From positions 1 through 22,370 of the forward strand of contig JAFQBR010000244.1 of assembly GCA_017399665.1 (NCBI GenBank): 22,370 nt of DNA, given 5' to 3'. The position numbers and the translations under genes are program-made. The notes beneath the pieces were generated by a model. That model was given only the letters and a program-made list of their open reading frames with translations. It was not told the DNA's origin and made no database searches. Numbering within the stretch: the stretch's first letter is position 1; each line of letters opens with the position of its first letter. This document shows positions 15,486-22,370 of the stretch, one piece after another. The DNA comes from Clostridia bacterium. Its GTDB lineage: Bacteria > Bacillota_A > Clostridia > Christensenellales > Borkfalkiaceae.

Positions 15486-17150
15486 ATGAGTACATTATTA
15501 AAAAAAATTTTATGTGTTTTAATCTCTTTGATTTGCGTACTTGGTGTTACCGCATGCGGTGACAAGGAAAACAACGGTGGAAGCGATTATGATGATCCTA
15601 CAAGAAATCCTTTTGGAAGGTATGAAGAAACGGTAAAAATAACCGGTGTTATGGAATATCAGTATCACAATGACAGCCGTGTTCCACCTTCTGTTACACC
15701 AGACAATCAGGCATTTGTAAAACTTATGAAAGAAAGGTTAAACCTTGAATTTTCATATCTTTGGAAAGTTCCGCCTACACAGTATAGCGATAAGTTAAGT
15801 CTATCGATGCTTGCAAACGAACTTCCTGATATTTTTAAAGTTTCGGCAAGCGATTATAACGAATTAAAAGAAGCTGGCATGTTAAAAGAGCTTTCGGCAA
15901 CTTATGAATACGCTTCAGATGAAGTTAAAAAATATTTATACCGTGATCCTTCTGTAATTCAACGTTTAACCGACGAAAACGGAAAAATTTATGCAATTCC
16001 GCAATATTCAGATAATCGCCGTGGCGTACCCGTTATGTATATTCGCGGCGACTGGCTTAAAGACTTAAAGTTAGAAGTTCCCAAAACCCCCGAAGAACTT
16101 TATACCGTAATTAAGGCTTTTAAAGAAAAAAAAGGTGCAACTTGTGGTTTAGCAATGAGTAACGCAGTTTCAGGTTCTTATTTCTTTATAGGCAGTTATA
16201 TGAATATGTTTGGTGCAAGCCCCTATTCTTGGATTAAGGGTAGCGACGGTAAACTTTATGCAGGCGAAGTTAGTGAAGATAGCAAAACCGCTTTAAAATG
16301 GCTCAACAAACTTTATTCCGACGGCTTACTTTTAAAAGACTTTGCTGCAACCACCGTTGACGTAGTTCAACAAAACGTTTTAAGTCAAAAGTGCGGTGTA
16401 GCAATAGGTCCTTGGTGGTTATTTGAATATCCTTTGGGCAGTGCGGTTGGTAACGGTCACGATTGGATTGCTGCCGAAATTCCCCTTGCAGAAGGTAAAA
16501 ACGTAGTAGTTGATCGCCAACAGGTTGAATTTTATTACGTTGTAAACAAAAACTGTAAAAACCCCGAAGCGCTTATGAAAATGATAAATATGTACATTGA
16601 ACTTGATGGTCAACCCGAAGCCGAACCCGAACAGGGTTACGTTTGGAGCTGGTGTCCCACGCAGTTTTACGATCCTTACGATATTAATGAACAATATTTA
16701 AAAATTAACGAACAACTTGTAGCCGATCCTACGGCAAAGGGCGAAGCGCCTGCTGAATGGACGCCTCATATGAAAAAAATATGGGCAGCATACCCTGAAT
16801 ATTTAGTTTGGCTTGATGACAGTTTTGCAACAAAATATCAAGAAAATATGTTTGCAAACATTATGGCAAGAGTAAACAAGGATGGTGCTTGGGCTCAAAT
16901 AGTTAGCATTTATGATAACAAAAAACGTGTTTCATACGACGAATTTTTCGGCGTTACAACCCCTTCAATGTCAACTAAGGGCTCTATTATGTCACAAGAA
17001 GTTGAAGAATATTATCTTAAGGCAATAATGGGCGAAAAGAACATTGACCAAACTTGGGATTCATTCGTTTCAACTTGGTACAAAATAGGCGGAACAGAAG
17101 TTGTTAACGAAATTAATCAATGGTATTTAAGCGAAGGCTATAAGGGATAA
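15486..17150 (+). CDS. LplA-like extracellular solute-binding lipoprotein of a sugar ABC transporter
   Basis: A 554-residue protein. The start at 15486 is chosen because AAGGAG (15473-15478) precedes it and it opens a clean signal peptide; the frame extends upstream to 15447 only through the predicted promoter. The lipobox VTAC places the lipid on Cys24, followed by a Gly/Asn/Asp-rich tether. The body has the features of type 1 solute-binding proteins of the LplA/YtcQ group: LSLSMLANELPDIFKVSASDY (about 104-124), GKIYAIPQYSDNRRGVPVMYIRGDWL (about 166-191, the segment usually reading KIYALP...YIRxDWL) and a TPEELY helix. The length fits the family. It captures an oligosaccharide outside the membrane and delivers it to the two permeases encoded directly downstream. 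The sugar is unknown. Confidence 0.9.
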   Translation: MSTLLKKILCVLISLICVLGVTACGDKENNGGSDYDDPTRNPFGRYEETVKITGVMEYQYHNDSRVPPSVTPDNQAFVKLMKERLNLEFSYLWKVPPTQYSDKLSLSMLANELPDIFKVSASDYNELKEAGMLKELSATYEYASDEVKKYLYRDPSVIQRLTDENGKIYAIPQYSDNRRGVPVMYIRGDWLKDLKLEVPKTPEELYTVIKAFKEKKGATCGLAMSNAVSGSYFFIGSYMNMFGASPYSWIKGSDGKLYAGEVSEDSKTALKWLNKLYSDGLLLKDFAATTVDVVQQNVLSQKCGVAIGPWWLFEYPLGSAVGNGHDWIAAEIPLAEGKNVVVDRQQVEFYYVVNKNCKNPEALMKMINMYIELDGQPEAEPEQGYVWSWCPTQFYDPYDINEQYLKINEQLVADPTAKGEAPAEWTPHMKKIWAAYPEYLVWLDDSFATKYQENMFANIMARVNKDGAWAQIVSIYDNKKRVSYDEFFGVTTPSMSTKGSIMSQEVEEYYLKAIMGEKNIDQTWDSFVSTWYKIGGTEVVNEINQWYLSEGYKG

Positions 17151-17154
17151 AAAA

Positions 17155-18117
17155 ATGACGGAACTTACTGAATTTAAGGCGCAAAGCAAAAGTTTGCGAA
17201 CTAAAAACAAAATAAGCCGTTTTTTCAGTACGCAATGGATGTGGTGGGCAATGCTATTGCCCGGCATTTTGCTAACGCTGGTATTCAAATACGGCTCTAT
17301 GTTCGGGCTTGTAATGGCGTTTCAGGATTTTAACCCCTATAAAGGAACGTTTTTTGGGCAGGAATGGGCTTCGAATGGCGGATTTGGTAACTTTATTTAT
17401 GTTTTCGAACTTGAAAAGTTTTGGAATTCAGTATGGAATACCCTTGTTATTTCGGGTGCGAAAATAGTTTTAGGTATAGCAGTTCCGTTGTTTTTAGCAA
17501 TTTTAATAAACGAAATAAAAGTTAAAGCCTTTTCAAGAACGGTGCAAACAACCTTTTTCTTACCCTTTTTCTTAAGTTGGATAATACTTGGCAGTATTAT
17601 TTCAGAAATGTTTTCTTACGGCGGTGTTATTAACAACTTTATCGAAAAAATTTCGGGCGAAAGAATAATGTTTTTGCTTGATAACGGCTGGTTTAGAACT
17701 CTTATTATTGCTACCGACGTGTGGAAGGGCATGGGATATAATATGATTATTTTCCTTGCCGCAATAATCGGGGTTGATGCAAGTTTATACGAAGCGGTTG
17801 AAATCGACGGCGGAAACCGCTTTAAACAAATAATGCACATTATGATTCCTACCATTGCACCTGTAGTAGTTTTGGTTATGACTCTTTCAATAGGTGGGCT
17901 ATTAAACGGCGGGTTTGATCAAGTATTCGTTTTGTATAATCCTATGGTTTACGAAGGCGGAGATATTATTGATACTTTCGTTTACCGCTTGGGTATGTAC
18001 GATAAGCAGTACGGCGTTGCAACAGCGGTAGGTTTTGCAAAATCGTTCGTTACCATTATTTTAGTTGGTAGCGCCTACTATATTGCATACAAAAAATTTG
18101 ATTACAGGATTTTTTAA
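17155..18117 (+). CDS. LplB-like ABC sugar transporter permease
   Basis: A 320-residue integral membrane protein starting 4 bases after the binding-protein stop, with AAGGG at the end of the upstream gene as ribosome site. It has about six hydrophobic segments, the first at residues 29-48. The cytoplasmic EAA loop, YEAVEIDGGNRFKQIMHIMIP (about 212-232), is the contact site for the ATPase and places it in the binding-protein-dependent permease family. The FQDFNPYKG segment (56-64) after TM1 is typical of the LplB/YteP branch. It pairs with the second permease. No ATPase gene is present in the window. In Bacillota such transporters commonly share an MsmX-type ATPase encoded elsewhere, and that is probably the case here. 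Confidence 0.92.
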   Translation: MTELTEFKAQSKSLRTKNKISRFFSTQWMWWAMLLPGILLTLVFKYGSMFGLVMAFQDFNPYKGTFFGQEWASNGGFGNFIYVFELEKFWNSVWNTLVISGAKIVLGIAVPLFLAILINEIKVKAFSRTVQTTFFLPFFLSWIILGSIISEMFSYGGVINNFIEKISGERIMFLLDNGWFRTLIIATDVWKGMGYNMIIFLAAIIGVDASLYEAVEIDGGNRFKQIMHIMIPTIAPVVVLVMTLSIGGLLNGGFDQVFVLYNPMVYEGGDIIDTFVYRLGMYDKQYGVATAVGFAKSFVTIILVGSAYYIAYKKFDYRIF

Positions 18118-18125
18118 GGAGAAAT

Positions 18126-19019
18126 ATGAAAATATCAAAGGGAAGAATTGCTTTCAATATTTTTAATTATTCCTTCTTAGGAATACTTGCAATAATATGT
18201 ATAATTCCATTTTTTCACCTGCTTGCAGTATCTTTTTCGGCAGATGAATTTACTGCAACGGGATCGGTATTTTTAGTGCCGAAAGGTTTTACGCTTCAAG
18301 CGTATGAATATTTGATAGCAAAAAAAGAATTTTTTAGCGCATTAGTAATTAGCGTTTTACGCACGGTAAGCGGAACTGCTTTATCACTTGTTATTATAGT
18401 ACTTTCGGCTTATCCGCTTTCAAAAACTAACGGAAAATTTAAGGGCAGAACGTGCGTAACTTGGTTTTTCTTGATAACTATGTTTTTTAGTGGCGGTTTG
18501 TTTGCAACCTATTTTTTATACAAGCAACTTAAACTTTTAAATAACTTTTTAGTGTTTATTTTACCGGGTGCGTGCGACGTTTGGTTTATACTTATGTTAA
18601 TGAACTTTTTCAGGGGCATACCACCCGCTCTTGAAGAAGCGGCTTTAATAGATGGGGCAAGGCAATTTACCGTACTTTTTAAAATTTACTTACCGCTTGC
18701 CTTACCGTCTATTGCAACAATAATTTTATTCACGGCAATAGGGCAATGGAACAGTTGGTTTGATGGCATAATGTTTATGAACGATCCTTCCGACTATCCC
18801 TTACAGTCTTATTTATACAACATGATCATTTCAAGTGATCCCACGAAACAGTCTAACTTTACAATGACGCCCGAGCAACTTGAAGCAATGAAAAACATAG
18901 GTGGTAAAAACTTACAGGCATCACAAATATTCTTAGGACTTTTACCCATAGCGTTAGTTTTTCCCTTTTTGCAAAAGTATTTTATTTCGGGAATAACGGT
19001 AGGGAGTGTAAAAGGATAA
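18126..19019 (+). CDS. YtcP/LplC-like ABC sugar transporter permease
   Basis: A 297-residue membrane protein preceded by AAGGAG (18116-18121), which overlaps the previous stop codon. It shows about six transmembrane segments (first about 16-37). The EAA loop PALEEAALIDGARQFTVLFK (about 167-186) matches the consensus closely. HLLAVSFSADEF (31-42) and the end GITVGSVKG are typical of the LplC/YtcP branch of the MalG family. It forms the heterodimeric channel with the preceding permease. The next gene starts two bases after its stop, so the operon continues without a break. Confidence 0.93.
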   Translation: MKISKGRIAFNIFNYSFLGILAIICIIPFFHLLAVSFSADEFTATGSVFLVPKGFTLQAYEYLIAKKEFFSALVISVLRTVSGTALSLVIIVLSAYPLSKTNGKFKGRTCVTWFFLITMFFSGGLFATYFLYKQLKLLNNFLVFILPGACDVWFILMLMNFFRGIPPALEEAALIDGARQFTVLFKIYLPLALPSIATIILFTAIGQWNSWFDGIMFMNDPSDYPLQSYLYNMIISSDPTKQSNFTMTPEQLEAMKNIGGKNLQASQIFLGLLPIALVFPFLQKYFISGITVGSVKG

Positions 19020-19020
19020 A

Positions 19021-20763
19021 ATGGTAATTAAAAAAATATTTATAGCGTTAATCGTGCTATTGCTAAGTTTTTGTGCTTTTAGCGGGTGCGGACAAGATAG
19101 CAAAGAAAGCATAGATATCTTGTTTTGCTATGCAAATTCCAGTGCCGACGAATTTGGTGGGAAAGTTTATGAAAGTGCAATAAATCAACTTGATAACAAG
19201 GGTTCAAAAATAGTTGAACTTGGCGTAAATCCCGATACTTTCGTTAGCACTTTAAATCAAGAAGTAAGCAAGAAAAACTACAAAGCGATAGTTATTATAG
19301 GAAAAAGTGCCTATGAAGGACTTGAAACCTATATTAAAAGTTTTAAGGGGATGAATTTTATTGCGCTTGACTGCAATTTAACCAATTTGCGAGAAAATCT
19401 TTTAGCGGTAGAATTTTCACCCGAAGAATTTGGGTTTGCAGGTGGAACGGTGCTTAGTGATAATCTTAACGCAGGTTTTGTTGCGGGATATAATTCAACC
19501 GTTCGAAATTCTTTTGATAACCGCATTTTATACGGGTTTTTGCAGGCGATAAACAGCGCAAATGCAAGCGGTGTTTATGTAAAATATATTGAAGAAACTT
19601 CAAACGTTATGAAATCAATGGACTACTGCAACAGTGTTTACAGAGCAGGCGTAAACAGAATTTTTGATATATCGGGCAGAAGTGCTTACGGAAGCGCTCA
19701 AAGTGCGGTTGATAATTCAAAACAACTTGTTTACGGTGGTGTAAACTTAAAAAGCGTTTTGCTTGAAAATAAGGGAGAAAATTTTGCCAATACCGTAGTT
19801 GGCGGAGTTCAAAAAAATTACGGCGTTGCAATTGGTAAAATTTACGATTTGGTTAAAAACGGTTTTGAAACGGGTAAAACCTATGAACTTGATTTTGCAA
19901 GCGGTGCTTTTACCGTTGAAGGTAAATCCTGCGATTTTAGTTTAGTAAAAAAACTTAACGGCAACCAAACTGATTTTGAAAGTTTAACTACTTCTCTTTT
20001 AAAAAGTGAAAACGAAACTTATAGTCCCAAATATTCAGTTGAAGCAAAATATCACGAAGCAGTGCCTTCATGTGCGGATACTAACGACTGGAAATATGCA
20101 CCTCGTGCAGGCTCTAATAACGGCATGAAACCTTCGGGTTGGACGGCAGTAGGTATATGGGCAACCATATATATGCAAGAAGGTGAAGCCCCCGTTTTAA
20201 ACACGGGTATCGAATTCCAAAATATGCGCTTATGGGCTTATACGGCAACTTCCGGTTGGGTTTTACTTGAACACGCCAACCCCACAGGTTCGTTTTACGA
20301 CGAAAACTTTTCAAATGATGCGCATACTTCATTTATATCAAATTACATAAACTACGGCACGGAAAAGCGCACAAGAATAAAACTTGATTATTCTACCGTG
20401 GGTTATAATTATCATCCTTTCGGCAGTCAAATAAGTCTTTACGAAAAAGGACTGACCGATAAGGCTGGAAACGTAATAAACGGCGATATCCTTTATATTT
20501 TTTCCGAAATGGATATAAGACTTTGCGTTTGGGATTCGGCAGTGCAAAGTGATATCGACGATGCAAAATACGTTGCTAATATAGGCGCAGACTGGTGGCG
20601 TGCGGTAGGACTTTCGTGGAGTGCAGATTGGAATAACAATAAAGACGTTTGCGTAGGTCAATTTAGAACTATAACTAAGGAATGGAAACGTTTATATATG
20701 ACTAACGTTCCATCTAACCTATACGATCAAATATTTGAAACTTTCCCGTTTGGTGAATATTAA
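19021..20763 (+). CDS. BMP/PnrA-like substrate-binding lipoprotein with an additional C-terminal beta-rich domain
   Basis: A 580-residue protein starting two bases after the permease stop, with AAAAGGA just upstream, so translation is coupled. The signal peptide ends in FSGC (Cys23 lipidated). Residues about 30-330 have the type 1 periplasmic-binding fold of the BMP/PnrA/Med family: an alternating beta/alpha pattern, IDILFCYANSSADEFGGKVY at the start, AIVIIGKSAYEG (89-100) and EFSPEEFGFAGGTVLSD (131-147), which corresponds to the family's FxxxxxGFLAG segment. Ordinary BMP proteins end near 350 residues. This one continues with about 240 residues rich in Trp and Tyr (for example GADWWRAVGLSW at 522-533 and WKRLYMTNVP at 555-564), looking like a lectin-type beta domain. 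That domain's function is not recognised. BMP proteins usually bind nucleosides or related ligands, so its place beside LplA-type genes is unusual. It may be a sensor or surface accessory. Confidence 0.72.
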   Translation: MVIKKIFIALIVLLLSFCAFSGCGQDSKESIDILFCYANSSADEFGGKVYESAINQLDNKGSKIVELGVNPDTFVSTLNQEVSKKNYKAIVIIGKSAYEGLETYIKSFKGMNFIALDCNLTNLRENLLAVEFSPEEFGFAGGTVLSDNLNAGFVAGYNSTVRNSFDNRILYGFLQAINSANASGVYVKYIEETSNVMKSMDYCNSVYRAGVNRIFDISGRSAYGSAQSAVDNSKQLVYGGVNLKSVLLENKGENFANTVVGGVQKNYGVAIGKIYDLVKNGFETGKTYELDFASGAFTVEGKSCDFSLVKKLNGNQTDFESLTTSLLKSENETYSPKYSVEAKYHEAVPSCADTNDWKYAPRAGSNNGMKPSGWTAVGIWATIYMQEGEAPVLNTGIEFQNMRLWAYTATSGWVLLEHANPTGSFYDENFSNDAHTSFISNYINYGTEKRTRIKLDYSTVGYNYHPFGSQISLYEKGLTDKAGNVINGDILYIFSEMDIRLCVWDSAVQSDIDDAKYVANIGADWWRAVGLSWSADWNNNKDVCVGQFRTITKEWKRLYMTNVPSNLYDQIFETFPFGEY

Positions 20764-20810
20764 AATTCGTTTGCAAAAATTTGTGAAAGATAATCAATAT
20801 AAAAAATATA

Positions 20811-20824
20811 GCGGTAAGGGCCGC
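20811..20824 (+). other. Small hairpin just upstream of a ribosome-binding site
   Basis: GCGG (20811-20814) pairs with CCGC (20821-20824) around a 6-base loop, immediately before AAGGAG (20827-20832). It is GC-rich within an AT-rich intergenic stretch. It could tune translation or processing of the downstream gene; four pairs are weak support. Confidence 0.3.
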
Positions 20825-20840
20825 AAAAGGAGAAAATAAA

Positions 20841-22370
20841 ATGAAGAAAATTTTTAAAACTATGGCGTTATGTCTTGTTGTTGCGTTACTTGGCGTAAGC
20901 GTTTTTGCAGGATGTAACCCGCTAAGCAGTGAGAATTCATCAAGCGAATCTCAAGGTTCAACCATGATTACCTTGGATCAAACCGCTATTGCACTTGATG
21001 CCGACAGAACTCAACAGTTAGTTGTTTCGGGCGCAAGCGAAGTGGATTGGGCAAGTAGTAATCCCCAAGTTGCAACTGTTGATGCAAACGGTAACGTTAC
21101 TGGTGTTAACCCCGGTACTTGTACTGTAACCGCAACCACTAAAGACGGTAACTTCCAAGCAGAATGTATGGTAGCAGTAACCGGTTATCACCTAAGCCAA
21201 AGCGTATTTTCAGGCTTTACTAAGGTTGAAAATAACCCCTATAACGGCGAAATCAACTATGCGGTAGATAACTCAAACGAAAGCGTATTTGCAGTATCTT
21301 ACGATCGTTTAGCAATGTCAAACGCTTGGACCAGTCTTATTTTATGGTATGACACAGCGTTAAACCCCACAGCATTAGAACTTGAATTTGAAGTAGTAAA
21401 AGGTTCAGTTCCTTGCGTTATGTTTGAATTTGGAGGTGAAGCATCATTTAAACATTACGAAAGAGTAGCGGTTGCCGAAGGTAAAAACACCTATTCTTTA
21501 AACGTAACCGACCTTGATCTTGACGGCGAAGGCAGTTGGAAGGCTATTTATCTTGAACTTAACAATCCTTGCCCCTTAGCAGGAACTACCGACGAAGTTA
21601 AAGAACTTACTCAAATTAACTTTACATCAATTAAACTTATCGAAAGCGAAAAGAAAGCACCTTCTGCACCCACTAATCCCAGAGTAGAAGAAGGTATCGT
21701 TTACTGGGATAGAGTTTTATCTGCAGTTGAATATGAAATCGAAGTTGACGGTGTAATGCTTACCGATGTTTCGGCAAGAACTCGTCATGCAGGTGATGCC
21801 CCCGTTATGCAAAGAGCATACAGACCTACTGAAGAAAATGCTTTTACCGCAGGTACTCACAATGCAAAAATTAGAAGTAAAAACAGCGTAGGCGTTTCTG
21901 ATTGGACTGAATTTTCTTTCACTATCCCTGGTGGCGAAGTTGAAGAACCCGAAGTTGAAAGTTTCCGTCAAATTACCGGCCACGAAAATAACTATTGGAA
22001 TGCAACCGCTAATTTCTACACCGCAACTGCAATGCAAGACGGTAGCGTTAAAATTGCTTTCCAAGGCGCATCAAGCGATACGTGGAGCACCTATTTATTC
22101 AACTTTAACGTAGCAAGCGTAAACGCTGAAAAATTACACATAAAAGTTAAACGTTTAAGCGGTAATCTTGAAAAAATCCGTTATCAAATGGATGGCGGTA
22201 CAGGTACTGTTTACGGTGATGATATTATTTTTGATGAAAATGGCGTTGGCGAATTAACCGCAAACGTAACAAATGAAGGTTTGGCTAGCACCTACGGAAG
22301 CGTAATGCTTTTCTTAAATATGTACGCAACCGAAGGCGAAGATCAAACCTCCCCCGAACGTTGCAACGAA
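20841..22370 (+). CDS. Multidomain surface lipoprotein with BIG2-type Ig and FN3-like domains, 3' truncated by the window
   Basis: An open frame of 510 codons from the ATG at 20841 to the window end without a stop; AAGGAG (20827-20832) lies at ideal spacing. The signal peptide ends in VFAGC (Cys25 lipidated), followed by a Ser/Glu-rich tether. Residues about 42-113 form a bacterial Ig-like group 2 domain, with VDWASSNPQVATVDANGNV and GTCTVTATTKDG as signatures. About 115-268 is a beta-sandwich of galactose-binding type ending in INFTSIKLIE. About 273-363 is FN3-like (PSAPTNPRVEEGIVYWDRV, then AKIRSKNSVGVSDWTEF). From about 372 a further beta-sandwich begins and is cut off. The design matches the lipoproteins at 1-7048, so the gene probably encodes another glycan-binding surface component, last seen in the transporter operon. 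Confidence 0.85.
   Translation, partial: MKKIFKTMALCLVVALLGVSVFAGCNPLSSENSSSESQGSTMITLDQTAIALDADRTQQLVVSGASEVDWASSNPQVATVDANGNVTGVNPGTCTVTATTKDGNFQAECMVAVTGYHLSQSVFSGFTKVENNPYNGEINYAVDNSNESVFAVSYDRLAMSNAWTSLILWYDTALNPTALELEFEVVKGSVPCVMFEFGGEASFKHYERVAVAEGKNTYSLNVTDLDLDGEGSWKAIYLELNNPCPLAGTTDEVKELTQINFTSIKLIESEKKAPSAPTNPRVEEGIVYWDRVLSAVEYEIEVDGVMLTDVSARTRHAGDAPVMQRAYRPTEENAFTAGTHNAKIRSKNSVGVSDWTEFSFTIPGGEVEEPEVESFRQITGHENNYWNATANFYTATAMQDGSVKIAFQGASSDTWSTYLFNFNVASVNAEKLHIKVKRLSGNLEKIRYQMDGGTGTVYGDDIIFDENGVGELTANVTNEGLASTYGSVMLFLNMYATEGEDQTSPERCNE

Noticed and set aside
21717..22064. 115-codon minus-strand frame
   Set aside because: It is antisense to a well-formed lipoprotein frame with clear FN3-like sequence and has no ribosome site or family resemblance.

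Overview
The window is AT-rich, and every gene that can be supported reads on the plus strand. All twelve visible stop codons are TAA, Shine-Dalgarno sequences are of the AGGAG type, and secreted proteins carry Gram-positive lipoboxes. Together with a YesM/YesN-type two-component pair and an LplA/LplB/YtcP-type sugar transporter, this points to a low-GC member of the Bacillota, most likely an uncultured (gut-type) Clostridia lineage. That placement is inference; no rRNA or marker gene is present.

Layout. (1) 1-7048: three consecutive secreted-protein genes: the tail of a beta-sandwich protein, a 394-residue lipoprotein with two carbohydrate-binding-like domains, and a 1876-residue lipoprotein built from six binding-like modules and four Ig-like linker pairs. 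(2) 7211-10076: a cytoplasmic pair, a Gfo/Idh/MocA oxidoreductase and a GH123/DUF4091-type glycosidase, behind a good sigma-A-like promoter and closed by a hairpin. (3) 10277-11362: a single SGNH/GDSL esterase with its own hairpin. (4) 12102-14991: a YesM-like histidine kinase and an AraC-type response regulator that overlap by 8 bases, behind a promoter and a leader of about 245 nt. (5) 14992-15485: a gene-free region packed with hairpins, a terminator and a promoter. (6) 15486-22370: a transporter operon encoding a solute-binding lipoprotein, two permeases, a BMP-family lipoprotein with an extra C-terminal domain, and a lipoprotein with Ig/FN3-type domains that runs off the window.

How the parts may work together (inference): surface lipoproteins capture a glycan, the ABC permeases import an oligosaccharide (energised by an ATPase encoded elsewhere), the cytoplasmic esterase, glycosidase and oxidoreductase process it, and the two-component system senses it outside the cell. 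The GH123-like Asp-Glu pair hints at a beta-GalNAc-containing substrate. No secreted hydrolase and no transporter ATPase is in the window.

Most unusual signals: the 2013-bp super-repeat with mosaic homogenisation in the giant lipoprotein gene; the BMP-plus-extra-domain lipoprotein inside an Lpl-type operon; three hairpins that share a nearly invariant 9-nt loop; and the hairpin cluster around 15009-15252, part of which folds as a closed multi-branch structure.
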